Shown here piece by piece: positions 45,012 to 56,845 of a stretch of 64,000 nucleotides of DNA. Numbering within the stretch: position 1 is the stretch's first letter; every line of letters begins with the position of its first letter. The notes under the pieces were generated by a model. That model did not search any database and was not told the DNA's origin. It saw only the letters and a list, made by a program, of their open reading frames with translations. Origin of the DNA: Begonia masoniana (taxonomy: Eukaryota; Streptophyta; Magnoliopsida; Cucurbitales; Begoniaceae); contig CM039508.1 in assembly GCA_022432975.1 (NCBI GenBank), positions 15,798,609 to 15,862,608 on the forward strand, written 5' to 3'. The position numbers and the translations under genes are program-made.

Positions 45012-46338
45012 CTACACCACAAAACACACACGCACACGTAAGCTTATGCTTAGCAAATAGGGATTAACAAATACGACTAGATAAAATACAAGCTACACAC
45101 AACACTGAACAAAACAACCAAACAACACAACGACACAACGCAACCCCACAACAGCACAACATAATTTCCCGCACCCAAAAAGGAGGCCGTAACTCCCTAA
45201 TGCATACTCTCTAGCACGTTAACGACGAGACGTTAAACCCTCTGGTGCTCTTGCACTTTAACGACGAGGCGTTCAACTCCCTAATGCATACTCTCTAGCA
45301 CGTTAACGACGAGACGTTAAACCCTCTGGTGCTCTTGCACTTTAACGACGAGGCGTTCAACTCCCTAATGCATACTCTCTAGCACGTTAACGACGAGACG
45401 TTAAACCCTCTGGTGCTCTTGCACTTAACGACGAGACGTTAAACCCTCTGGTGCTCTTGCACTTTAACGACGAGGCGTTCAACTCCCTAGTGCATACTCT
45501 CTAGCACGTTAACGACGAGACGTTAAACCCTCTGGTGCTCTTGCACTTTAACGACGAGGCGTTCAACTCCCTAATGCATACTCTCTAGCACGTTAACGAC
45601 GAGACGTTAAACCCTCTGGTGCTCTTGCACTTTAACGACGAGGCGTTCAACTCCCTAATGCATACTCTCTAGCACGTTAACGACGAGGCGTTCAACTCCC
45701 TAATGCATACTCTCTAGCACGTTAACGACGAGACGTTAACCCTCTGGTGCTCTTGCACTTTAACGACGAGGCGTTCACTCCCTAGTGCATACTCTCTAGC
45801 ACGTTAACGACGAGACGTTAAACCCTCTGGTGCTCTTGCACTTAACGACGAGGCATTCAACTCCCTATGCATACTCTCTAGCACGTTAACGACGAGATGT
45901 TAAACCCTCGGTGCCTTGCACTTTAACGACGAGGCGTTCAACTCCCTAGTGCATACTCTCTAGCACGTTAACGACGAGACGTTAAACCCTCTGGTGCTCT
46001 TGCACTTTAACGACGAGGCGTTCAACTCTCTAGTGCTTTCCTTATACACTTCATGCTACTCACACAACACTCAAAACTCAAACACCAAACAAACTCCAAA
46101 CAATAACACAACACTCAAACACAAAACAACAGCCAAGAATGTCAGTTCCACACTACGTAATACAAAACGACACAACTATCAAACAATACAGGGCCACCAT
46201 ACAACCAAACCATGCTTAACCAAAACAAACAAAGCAAAGCAACCAATTCACAATTCAAACCAAGTAAAGCAACCAACAACAATTCCCTACCGTTCCGTGG
46301 TGTAGGCTCGAAGGCAAAACATAACGTCCTCTACTTAC
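45012..46338 (-). other. Intron-like module in E 3' LTR
   Basis: On the minus strand the donor CAG|GTAAGT covers plus 46341-46333. Hairpin one is GCC-TTCG-AGC, running into CCTACAC (plus about 46322-46305). Hairpin two is TAAGC-ATAA-GCTTA (plus about 45055-45042), and the acceptor GTGTAG|GTG ends at 45012. The 84-bp array fills the space between. The 5' LTR copy (50918-53805) has a fully paired GCC-TTCG-GGC. Confidence 0.58.
45190..46030 (-). repeat. 84-bp array, about 10 copies (E 3' LTR)
   Basis: Each unit is two related halves of about 42 bp. One has TTAACGACGAGACGTTAAAC and the other TTTAACGACGAGGCGTTCAA, with CTCTAGCACG and GGTGCTCTTGCAC spacers. TTAACG and CGTTAA form a short inverted repeat in the first half. 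Confidence 0.95.
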
Positions 46339-48689
46339 CTGGTGCCTCGGCACGTTCTCGTTCACTTATCCAACCAAACAATTTGGCCAAACCAAAACAC
46401 CCAAAACAGCATCGGCCAACATTTTCTCCAAAACCGGTTTTCACAACCTTTCATCTAATTTCTAATCAAACTCCCTATTCCACCTAAACTCATCTATCTA
46501 AAGCTTAAACAACCAAATTTAGGAAGAAAACTCATCAAAGAAGCCAAAAGTCGGAGCTCACCTTTTAGGGTTTCCAAACCCTAACAAATTTCACTCAAAA
46601 CACTTACAAACTAACCCTAAGAGGCATCAAACTTAAAACCCATTAAAATCTTACCTTAAATCTTTGCTAAAATTGAAGAAAAGGGAGGTGGAGAAACCCT
46701 TTCATGGCTGCCTTATCGTGGAGAAGAAGAAGAGAAGAAAGATGGCTTTTTGCCATTTAATCATCCACTTTACCAATTTAAACAAAATTAACTTTTCCTC
46801 TTTAGATTTTTTCCCCCAAAATCTCTCTTTTTATATATTAACCCCCACTTTTGTTTTCTTCACTCTTAACCCAACGTCAATGCCTCCTCTTTTCATACTT
46901 TTCACTTTACTTTTCCCTGTTTAATTCCTTAAATTCTTATTGGTTCAATAAGTCTTTTGACTTTTCAATATTCATTAATAATTGGCTTTTCCACATATTT
47001 TTTGTTTGAATTTTCAAACCATATCTCTTCTTTTGCAAAACTAAATTCCAATCCCTTTATCACTTAACGTTAAACTCTTCTAACCATTTAATCTTAGGTC
47101 TACACACGTTACAGAAAATTCTCGGGTGTTACAATCAACCCTCCTTACAAAAATTTTGTCCTCAAAATTTGTGGTACCTTAGTAATCCTTCAATTCACTC
47201 ACTCTAAGCTACCACCTTAACTTTTGAGTTGCCCCTCAAACTCGAGATTAAGCTATGGTCTAACTCACCAATTGTGGAACGACAAATCCTACATCTCCAA
47301 AGTTTTAACTTCCCTCGTATGCCTTTCATGGTTCAATGACTTACACGTTCACTACTTTTAACTTAAGCATCCATCATTTAAACTCTTAACTCCTCTAACT
47401 AAAGTCTCTACCCTAGTCTTCCCTCGAACTATTATTTTAACGTCACCTACTCTAGCCCTATAAATTCTTAGATTTAACTAACTCCTTCCCAAATTTCTAT
47501 CAAGTACTTCACCTAACTCTTCAAGTTTCAAAGACCCTACTCTTTTACCATCTCCTTACTTAAACCAAGTCTTATCCAACGTCACCTATGATATATAGTC
47601 GACCCCTCGAAGTCCTGAAACCTAATACGTAACCAGTAAGTATCTATCGTAACCAACAGCCCAAAATTTCTTTCATATCACTACTTCTTCCCTCGTTAGA
47701 GCCCTAACAATATCCCTCCAAACCTAACTATATCATACACTCCAAACTATCAATGTAACAACAGCCCATACTCTACAAATACTGTACCTCAGATCCTCGG
47801 TGCCGCCTTCATTGGTCCTTTCTTGGCTGTAGGGCAATCTTTAACTAAATGTCCGAGCTCGTTGCAATTGAAGCACCGGTTAGTCTTTGGCTTTGGACAC
47901 TCACGGGCAATATGACCAGTTTCCAAGCAGTTATAACACTTTCCCACATATTGCCCACACCCTCCTGGATGATATTTCAAACATTTTGGGCACTGCGAAA
48001 ACCGCTTCTGCTTCTTCTCTCCTTGCTGATCCCTTAAATCTCCACCCAGCCTTTTTGTTTCTTGAAACTGAGAAGATGATCCTTCTCTGCTCGTTGGAGC
48101 TGTAATATCCTTGAACATTCTCTTTGGAGCATCAGCAGGTTTAAGAATATTCCCAGCATTTACCTCCACTTCTAAAGCTTTGGCCGTCACACGAGTAAAG
48201 GGTATCCCATCGATCCCAAAGGTCTTCACCAGCATTTCAATCTCTGGCTTCAAACCTTGTACAAACTGAAAAATTTTGTCTTCCTCCCTATTGACCATAT
48301 GGCTGGCAAACTTGGACAATGCTTCAAATTGCTGAATATAGTCTCCCACAGATCCAGTTTGCTTTAAAGCCATGAACTCCGATCACTTTTCGGCTTGAAT
48401 CGTTCGGTTGTAATATTTCTCATAAAACAATTCCTTAAATTCCTCCCAGGTCATGCTCTGAATATCTGTTGTGGCCTTCACTGTTGTGATGACTCGAATG
48501 TGAACGTATGTGTACGACTGCGGGGCAAACCTCGGGTTGAGGGGCAAACCTCGGGACCTAAGCCGAGTGTAGGCGAATCCCGGACTCGAGTATAGGCGAA
48601 TCCCGGGTCGTAAAGAGGGGGTTGTCACAATACCACATCGCTTGGGGAAGTATGTGGAAATGAAACATATGTAAGAGATCCCTCCCAAG

Positions 48690-48815
48690 ATAGTAAGACG
48701 CGTTTTGGAGCACAATTGACAACGGATCCCATAAGAACTCCGAAGTTAAAAGTGCTTCGGCGAGAGCAATTCCAGGTTGGGTGACCTTCCGGGAAGTTCT
48801 CGCCAAACAAAGCCG
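48690..48815 (+). ncRNA. 5S rRNA-like segment in Cassandra 5' LTR
   Basis: CGGATCCCATAAGAACTCCG, then AAGTTAAAAGTGCTTCGG (box A region) and AGGTTGGGTGACC (box C region), then GGGAAGTTCTCG follow the order of plant 5S rRNA. The internal RNA polymerase III promoter elements are recognisable but not perfect. The edges are approximate. Confidence 0.85.
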
Positions 48816-49164
48816 TGAGGGGAGGATATTGGGCTGCGGCCCAATCCCCAGAGCGGACAATATCTTGCTGGGAAACCGGGTCGTTACAAATGGTATCAGA
48901 GCCTGTACCCAACCGGAAATGTGGCCAACGAGGACGTTGGGCCCCCGAGGGGGGGTGATTGTGATGACTCGAATGTGAACGTATGTGTACGACTGCGGGG
49001 CAAACCTCGGGTTGAGGGGCAAACCTCGGGACCTAAGCCGAGTGTAGGCGAATCCCGGACTCGAGTATAGGCGAATCCCGGGTCGTAAAGAGGGGGTTGT
49101 CACAATACCACATCGCTTGGGGAAGTATGTGGAAATGAAACATATGTAAGAGATCCCTCCCAAG

Positions 49165-49290
49165 ATAGTAAGACGCGTTTTGGAGCACAATTGACAACGG
49201 ATCCCATAAGAACTCCGAAGTTAAAAGTGCTTCGGCGAGAGCAATTCCAGGTTGGGTGACCTTCCGGGAAGTTCTCGCCAAACAAAGCCG
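49165..49290 (+). ncRNA. 5S rRNA-like segment in Cassandra 3' LTR
   Basis: Same as at 48690-48815, shifted by 475 bp, with no obvious differences in the box A and C parts. It is a derived mobile copy and not a 5S gene array. Confidence 0.85.
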
Positions 49291-49879
49291 TGAGGGGAGG
49301 ATATTGGGCTGCGGCCCAATCCCCAGAGCGGACAATATTTTGCTGGGAAACCGGGTCGTTACAACTGTTCCCCACCAACTCTGAGCACTATTCGACAAAT
49401 GGAAGGTAGCACATTTAACCTTATTTCGTTCCTCCACCTCTGCGACATTAAACATCTCCTCCACCGTACATATCCAACTCTCAGCAGCTGTCGGATCCGT
49501 CAGACGTCCTTCAACTGCCGAAGGCTTTAACCTTCGAAACCTTTCTCCGCTTGAGCCCGTTCCAAAGCCGGACCCTGCTGCCAAACCTCCTGGTAAGCCT
49601 TGAGTCATAAAAATGCCCAACAATTGTGTTTGCACAATAAGCAGGTCTCGGAGTTGCTTATTCGGGTCTTCGGGTTGTTCGGGTTCATTGGGTTGGTTCC
49701 GGGGTCGTCCGGGTCGTCCTGGGTTTCTCGGCATTTTTATTTTCTATTCCTGTAGAGGGTTAGAACATCTAATCTTAGAAAGGAATTAACTAAAGTTAAA
49801 GAAATACTTACAGTCAGTGAAGCACGTTGCACGGCGGCCGGTATTGTCGGGTAATCCTTTGAACGACTCGACCACTTTT

Positions 49880-49891
49880 GCTCTGATACCA
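49880..49891 (-). other. Primer-binding site of element E
   Basis: The minus strand reads TGGTATCAGAGC, a perfect initiator tRNA-Met complement, four bases inside the 5' LTR end at 49896. Confidence 0.92.
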
Positions 49892-49895
49892 ACTT

Positions 49896-52800
49896 TGTAA
49901 CGCCCCGAACCCGCTCCGGCTCGGTGCGTCACATTCCAAACCCAACCCGTGTTTAAAACTATGTTTAAATAATTTTTCGTAAATTTTTCGACTCGGTTTT
50001 CGAGTTTTTCGAACCCTCGATTTTTGTTGGAAAATGTGCCAAAATATGTTTAAAATATGTCAGAAAAAGTCGGGTTAAAACAAAGTGGAAATCGTAATCA
50101 AAATTTTTTTTTTTTTAAAACAAACTGCTACTGGGCGCCGCGCGCGCCCAGACAGCGCGCGCATTGCCCGCTGCGCGCGCTTGGCACGTCCCGTGTGTGC
50201 CCAATCGCGTTCGGTCGCGATTTGGGCCCGATCGATCGGGCCCTCTCGGGCTATTTTCACCAAAAATGATCCCGGCCGCGATCGGTCGTGACCCATGCCC
50301 GATCGATCGGGACGGCTCGGGTTTTTCCTGCTCAAAAACGCTCCAAAACACCCCGTTTTGACTTTTCTTGACCTTCCCGACTTTTCTACACTTTTCTATG
50401 AGCCCGACACCTCCAAAAATCCCGAAATTTTTACCATACACTCCCGACACATAAATCTTCAAATCCCGTAAATTTTATAGAAAACCGACTTCAAACGATT
50501 TAATAAAAAAATAGCGAACATAACCCGACGTTAAATAGTTTAAAACCGAAACGGGCGGCATAACGCCTAAATTTCTTTAAACCGAACCCTGAAACCAAAC
50601 ACCCAAAAATATATGTTTTCAACTTCCCAAATATTACAACCATTAAACACAATATCCCCAACTCAAAACATTAAAATTCACTACCAAAACATTTTTGTAA
50701 ATATCCATACTAAACACCCCATCTATCGAAGTCGTTTTAAACAAAAACCCTTACGAAACTCTTACCAAATTATCTACAACATTCCTCCCAAAATACCCGA
50801 GGACGATAGTGGTCAAGATGCCCCGACAATTAGCCTGCACCGGCATGCCCCGTACACCACCACTTGCGTCCCAGTTCTAGCTTTCTCTAAGGTCCTCACA
50901 TGTACTGCTGTCGACACCTACACCACAGAACACACACGCACACGTAAGCTTACGCTTAGCAAATAGGGATTAACAAATACGACTAGATAAAATACAAGCT
51001 ACACACAACACTGAACAAAACAACCAAACAACACAACGACACAACGCAACCCCACAACAGCACAACACAATTTCCCGCACCCAAAAAGGATGCCTTACTC
51101 TTTAACCGACTACAATCCCAACCCATGCAACATAACACGACAACTCAACTCAAAAACACAGCACAACCCCTCAACTCCCTAGTGCATACTCTCTAGCACG
51201 TTAACGACGAGACGTTAAACCCTCTGGTGCTCTTGCACTTTAACGACGAGGCGTTCAACTCCCTAATGCATACTCTCTAGCACGTTAACGACGAGGCGTT
51301 CAACTCCCTAGTGCATACTCTCTAGCACGTTAACGACGAGACGTTAAACCCTCTGGTGCTCTTGCACTTTAACGACGAGGCGTTCAACTCCCTAGTGCAT
51401 ACTCTCTAGCACGTTAACGACGAGACGTTAAACCCTCTGGTGCTCTTGCACTTTAACGACGAGGCGTTCAACTCCCTAGTGCATACTCTCTAGCACGTTA
51501 ACGACGAGACGTTAAACCCTCTGGTGCTCTTGCACTTTAACGACGAGGCGTTCAACTCCCTAGTGCATACTCTCTAGCACGTTAACGACGAGGCGTTCAA
51601 CTCCCTAGTGCATACTCTCTAGCACATTAACGACGAGACGTTAAACCCTCTGGTGCTCTTGCACTTTAACGACGAGGCGTTCAACTCCCTAATGCATACT
51701 CTCTAGCACGTTAACGACGAGACGTTAAACCCTCTGGTGCTCTTGCACTTTAACGACGAGGCGTTCAACTCCCTAGTGCATACTCTCTAGCACGTTAACG
51801 ACGAGACGTTAAACCCTCTGGTGCTCTTGCACTTTAACGACGAGGCGTTCAACTCCCTAATGCATACTCTCTAGCACGTTAACGACGAGACGTTAAACCC
51901 TCTGGTGCTCTTGCACTTTAACGACGAGGCGTTCAACTCCCTAGTGCATACTCTCTAGCACGTTAACGACGAGACGTTAAACCCTCTGGTGCTCTTGCAC
52001 TTTAACGACGAGGCGTTCAACTCCCTAGTGCATACTCTCTAGCACGTTAACGACGAGACGTTAAACCCTCTGGTGCTCTTGCACTTTAACGACGAGGCGT
52101 TCAACTCCCTAATGCATACTCTCTAGCACGTTAACGACGAGACGTTAAACCCTCTGGTGCTCTTGCACTTTAACGACGAGGCGTTCAACTCCCTAGTGCA
52201 TACTCTCTAGCACGTTAACGACGAGGCGTTCAACTCCCTAGTGCATACTCTCTAGCACGTTAACGACGAGACGTTAAACCCTCTGGTGCTCTTGCACTTT
52301 AACGACGAGGCGTTCAACTCCCTAGTGCATACTCTCTAGCACGTTAACGACGAGGCGTTCAACTCCCTAGTGCATACTCTCTAGCACGTTAACGACGAGA
52401 CGTTAAACCCTCTGGTGCTCTTGCACTTTAACGACGAGGCGTTCAACTCCCTAGTGCATACTCTCTAGCACGTTAACGACGAGACGTTAAACCCTCTGGT
52501 GCTCTTGCACTTTAACGACGAGGCGTTCAACTCCCTAGTGCATACTCTCTAGCACGTTAACGACGAGACGTTAAACCCTCTGGTGCTCTTGCACTTTAAC
52601 GACGAGGCGTTCAACTCCCTAGTGCATACTCTCTAGCACGTTAACGACGAGGCGTTCAACTCCCTAGTGCATACTCTCTAGCACGTTAACGACGAGACGT
52701 TAAACCCTCTGGTGCTCTTGCACTTTAACGACGAGGCGTTCAACTCCCTAGTGCATACTCTCTAGCACGTTAACGACGAGGCGTTCAACTCCCTAGTGCA

Positions 52801-54602
52801 TACTCTCTAGCACGTTAACGACGAGACGTTAAACCCTCTGGTGCTCTTGCACTTTAACGACGAGGCGTTCAACTCCCTAGTGCATACTCTCTAGCACGTT
52901 AACGACGAGACGTTAAACCCTCTGGTGCTCTTGCACTTAACGACGAGACGTTAAACCCTCTGGTGCTCTTGCACTTTAACGACGAGGCGTTCAACTCCCT
53001 AGTGCATACTCTCTAGCACGTTAACGACGAGACGTTAAACCCTCTGGTGCTCTTGCACTTTAACGACGAGGCGTTCAACTCCCTAATGCATACTCTCTAG
53101 CACGTTAACGACGAGACGTTAAACCCTCTGTGCTCTTGCACTTTAACGACGAGGCGTTCAACTCCCTAGTGCTCTAGCACGTTAACGACGAGACGTTAAA
53201 TCCTCTGGTGCTCTTGCACTTTAACGACGAGGCGTTCACTCCCTAGTGCATACTCTCTAGCACGTTAAACGACGAGACGTTAAACCCTCTGGTGCTCTTG
53301 CACTTTAACGACGAGGCGTTCAACTCCCTAGTGCATACTCTCTAGCACGTTAAACGACGAGACGTTAAACCCTCTGGTGCTCTTGCACTTTAACGACGAG
53401 GCGTTCAACTCCCTAGTGCATACTCTCTAGCACGTTAACGACGAGACGTTAAACCCTCTGGTGCTCTTGCACTTTAACGACGAGGCGTTCAACTCTCTAG
53501 TGCTTTCCTTATACACTTCATGCTACTCACACAACACTCAAAACTCAAACACCAAACAAACTCCAAACAATAACACGACACTCAAACACCAAACAACAGC
53601 CAAGAATGTCAGTTCCACACTACGTAATACAAAACGACACAACTATCAAACAATACAGGGCCACCATACAACCAAACCATGCTTAACCAAAACAAACAAA
53701 GCAAAGCAACCAATTCACAATTCAAACCAAGTAAAGCAACCAACAACAATTCCCTACCGTTCCGTGGTGTAGGCCCGAAGGCAAAACATAACGTCCTCTA
53801 CTTACCTGGTGCCTTGGCACGTTCTCGTTCACTTATCCAACCAAACAATTTGGCCAAACCAAAACACCCAAAACAGCATCGGCCAACATTTTCTCCAAAA
53901 CCGGTTTTCACAACCTTTCATCTAATTTCTAATCAAACTCCCTAACCAACCTAAACTCATCTATCTAAAGCTTAAACAACCAAATTTAGGAAGAAAACTC
54001 ATCAAAGAAACCAAAAGTCGGAGCTCACCTTTTAGGGTTTCCAAACCCTAACAAATTTCACTCAAAACACTTACAAACTAACCCTAAGAGGCATCAAACT
54101 TAAAACCTATTAAAATCTTACCTTAAATCTTTGCTAAAATTGAAGAAAAGGGAGGTGGAGAAACCCTTTCATGGCTGCCTTGTCGTGGAGAAGAAGAAGA
54201 GAAGAAAGATGGCTTTTTGCCATTTAATCATCCACTTTACCAATTTAAACAAAATTAACTTTTCCTCTTTAGATTTTTACCCCCAAAATCTCTCTTTTTT
54301 ATATAACAACCCCCACTTTTGTTTTCTTCACTCTTAACCCAACGTCAATGCCTCCTCTTTTCCATACTTTTCACTTTACTTTTCCCTTTTTAATTCCTTA
54401 AATTCTTATTGGTTCAATAAGTCTTTTGACTTTTCAATATTCATTAATAATTGGCTTTTCCACATATTTTTTGTTTGAATTTTCAAACCATATCTCTTCT
54501 TTTGCATAACTAAATTCCAATCTCTTTATCACTTAACGTTAAACTCTTCTAACCATTTAATCTTAGGTCTACACGCGTTACAGAAAATTCTCAGGTGTTA
54601 CA
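49896..54602 (-). mobile_element. Element E 5' LTR
   Basis: This 4707-bp copy matches the 3' LTR outside the array. A TATATAA sequence on the minus strand (plus about 54299-54305) is the likely TATA box. GATCGATCGGGCC near plus 50228 recurs. The 84-bp array is much longer here. Frames at 50613-50966 and 53461-53772 are leader sequence shared by both LTRs and show no protein family. Confidence 0.93.
51172..53490 (-). repeat. 84-bp array, about 27 copies (E 5' LTR)
   Basis: Same units as at 45190-46030, nearly three times as many. Some units are single 42-bp halves. A few have one-base gains or losses, mostly at 53120-53350. It lies between the two conserved hairpins of the module (50918-53805). 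Confidence 0.95.
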
Positions 54603-55223
54603 CACAATGTCCGCAACTTCTCGATTTAATCCACCCAAAAATCTCGCCAATGTGGCTTTCTCATCCTCATCGATATTAGCTCTTATCATGACAATGTTCA
54701 TCTCTTTGTAATATTATTCTACACTTTTAAAACCTTGAGTTAAGCTTTGGAGCTTTTGGCACAAATCTATATAGTAGTGTGTCGTAACATACTTTTTTCT
54801 CATAAGTGCCTTCACATTTTCCCATGTGAGAATTGGGGGCTCTCCATTACTCCTCCGATTTCTTACTAATTGGTCCCACCAAATACTAGCATAGTCGGTG
54901 AACTCCATTGTAACCAACTTCATCTTTTTCTCTTTTGTATAGTTTTGACATTCGAACAACGAAATCCACTTTTCGTTCCCACTCCAAGAAAGTTTCAGGA
55001 TCATTTTTCCTTAGGAAGGGATGTTTACCTTGATGTGACATAGGTTATAGTCCTCTCTGTCTATCTTATCATATCTTTCTCATTGGTATGGTCTATCTTC
55101 ATTCTCAAACTTGTTTACATCGAATTCTCTCCTTCTACGAAGGTAGCTAGGTGATGTTATTTTCAATCATTTCATCCTCCTAGTAAGAGCCGTATATTGG
55201 TCTTGCTCATGAACATTTTTAAA
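54603..55223 (-). pseudogene. F element gag, N-terminal and central part
   Basis: The minus strand from about 55020 to 54608 encodes a Ty3/gypsy gag. It includes EFTDYASIWWDQL, RRSNGEPPILTWENVK, a KLQSLTQGFKSVE segment and, after a stop near 54714, MIRANIDEDEK-like and FLGGLNREVADIV. It then continues past element E at 44047. Upstream of 55020 similarity fades with stops and shifts. This group differs from the chromoviruses here. Confidence 0.82.
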
Positions 55224-56015
55224 TGGTGATGACCCGAATATGTACTTTTGAGCACGACTGCTAGGGGTGAGCAAGAACCGACTAGAATCGAGAACCAAAC
55301 CGAAATCAAGCTATTTGGTCTGGTTCTGGTCGGTTCTAAGAAAAAAATAAACAGATTTCGGTTCTGTTATTTTAGAACCGCAATATCCAGTTCGGTTCTC
55401 GGTTTTGGTGACAAAAAACCATAGAACCGACCCAGACCAATACTTAGCCCTAAAATTCTTATATGCACAGTTCTTCTAAACTTCCACTTCCAATTCGTGT
55501 TTCTGCGGTTCTTCCTTTGTGTTTAAGCTTCGTCGCCTCTCGTTGTCTCTCCCCCAGTTGCCCTCACTGTCTCTCACCTCTCGCCGTTTCTCGAGTCTCT
55601 CCCAGTTGCCCTCGCTGGTTCGTCGTCTCTCTCCCAGTGGTCTCTCGCCTCTCGCACTTCATCTGAGCATCATCAAACGATTCAAACGAAAGGCTTGGTT
55701 CTGCTTTTACTTTTCTATTGTTTTGTTTCGTTCTTCATATTATGCGTTTAATTTTGTAACACCCGGGAATTTTTTTTATGGATAAAATTGGAGAGAAAAT
55801 AAAAGCATAATAAGATAGTTGTTTTATTTAATTTAAAAGAAATAGCAAAAAGAAGGGAAAGTAATTAAAAGTGACTTAAACGGTTTATTAACGAAAATTT
55901 ATAATTTGAGAACGGAATTTAATGGAATTTTTGGAAGGGCAGAATGGTAATGTGGGTTTATTAAGTGGTATTTATTATTATTATTATTATTATTAAAAAA
56001 AAATAAATAATAAAA

Positions 56016-56047
56016 CTCAACAGAATAGCCGAAGCTATTCTGTTGAG
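56016..56047. promoter_or_regulatory. 14-bp-stem hairpin in H LTR
   Basis: CTCAACAGAATAGC pairs with GCTATTCTGTTGAG around CGAA. It is the counterpart of the B hairpin at 17765-17796, with a paired A-T for G-C change and a different loop. Confidence 0.72.
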
Positions 56048-56845
56048 ATCGAGTCCGAGCCCGAGCGCGAACAGGGGAGAGACGACGGGGGGAGGCGACG
56101 CGGCGCCGATCACCGGCGACTTCCGACAGTCTCCGGCCAGACGAAGGCGAGGAGCAGGTTTCCGGCCTTCTCCGCGCGCGAACCGAACCGGTGAGTTGAT
56201 TTTACGCCCTGTTTCGGTTCTGTTCTTGGCCGAGGGTGAGGAGCTAGTTTGAGCTCCGATCACCGGCTGTTTTTGGTCGTTCTTGGCGTCGAATGGCCGG
56301 GTTTATGGTCAGCTTTCATCGCCTGGCCATGGGGAGCCCAATTTGGGCGAAAAACCAGAAAGCCCCCTTTGGGGTATTTCAGGGTTTTGCTTGAATTCGA
56401 GATTTTTGGTTAGTTTATGCTAATTGAGGGTATAGGAGATTAATTGGTGTGGAATTGGAGGAGAATTGATGGAAAATTGGAAAAGGGAATTTTCCGGGTG
56501 AAGGGGCAGTTCGGGTTTTCTGATTTTTGACCTAGCTAGGGTCGTTTGTTTTCAAATTCCTTTTGGAAGGTTAAAATAGGTTATTAGAGGAGTACGTGGC
56601 CGCTGGAATCGTTCGATTCCGATAACCGACGCAAAAGTTATGCACGTTTGAGGTTTCGGGTCGGTTTTTACCGAACCCAAATTAGTGGCCCGATTAGTTA
56701 GACTTTAGTTGAGTTAAGTTAAAAATAGTAGTTTGAGAGTAATTGGTAGATGTAGACTTGATTTGAATGGTTTGATGAATATTTATCGTAGGTCGAGCTG
56801 TAGATGGACAGGTAATCGAGTACCCTCAGCGAGCTAGGACGCCAG

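Larger units (their letters stand above)
44053..47133 (-). mobile_element. Element E 3' LTR
   Basis: Minus-strand start TGTAACACCCGAG, end GGGGCGTTACA. A palindromic GGGCCCGATCGATCGGGCCC lies at about 44320-44339, beside GCGCGC runs. It holds the intron-like module (plus 45012-46338) with an 84-bp array of about ten copies at 45190-46030, where small single-base deletions cluster (45735-45920). Confidence 0.93.
48485..49363 (+). mobile_element. Cassandra TRIM retrotransposon, complete
   Basis: An 879-bp element has a perfect ACTGT duplication (48480-48484 and 49364-49368). The 404-bp LTRs (48485-48888 and 48960-49363), which I find nearly identical by eye, flank a 71-bp interior with TGGTATCAGAGCC (48891-48903, tRNA-Met primer site) and a G-rich tract before the 3' LTR. 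Each LTR contains a 5S rRNA-like region, the hallmark of Cassandra. It encodes nothing. Its opposite orientation breaks E's gag. Confidence 0.96.
47789..49734 (-). pseudogene. gag pseudogene of element E, split by Cassandra
   Basis: Gag starts at ATG 49734 (MPRNPGRPGRP) and runs to 49364, where Cassandra is inserted. It resumes at about 48479 and ends at 47789. The core shows AESWICTVEEMF, NSAQSWWGTV, FYEKYYNRTIQ and FVQGLKPEIEM. Two zinc knuckles are intact, CYNCLETGHIAREC and CFNCNELGHLVKDC, after a partial CPKCLKYHPGGC. One in-frame TGA (48383-48385) lies just before EFMALKQTG. If whole it would package E RNA into particles supplied with pol by a chromovirus. It does not fuse to any pol. 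Confidence 0.92.
44053..54602 (-). mobile_element. Element E: gag-only LTR retrotransposon (TR-GAG type)
   Basis: This 10.55-kb unit has a perfect CACAA duplication (44048-44052 and 54603-54607). On the minus strand the 5' LTR is 54602-49896, the interior 49895-47134 and the 3' LTR 47133-44053. The interior encodes gag and then about 650 bp without pol, which fits the TR-GAG class (LTR elements that keep GAG but lack POL). Gag resembles that of chromovirus 2. LTRs are 4707 and 3081 bp, differing mainly by an 84-bp array. Confidence 0.93.

Noticed and set aside
48690..49290. Genuine 5S rRNA genes
   Set aside because: The 5S-like parts lie inside matching LTRs with primer site and target duplication, so they are Cassandra copies and not an rDNA array.
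48558..49734. 210- and 233-residue minus-strand frames over the Cassandra region
   Set aside because: They are chimeras of E gag and antisense Cassandra LTR, created by the insertion, not genes.
45190..53490. CRISPR-like arrays of regular repeats
   Set aside because: Repeats are contiguous 42/84-bp units without unique spacers, inside plant LTRs.
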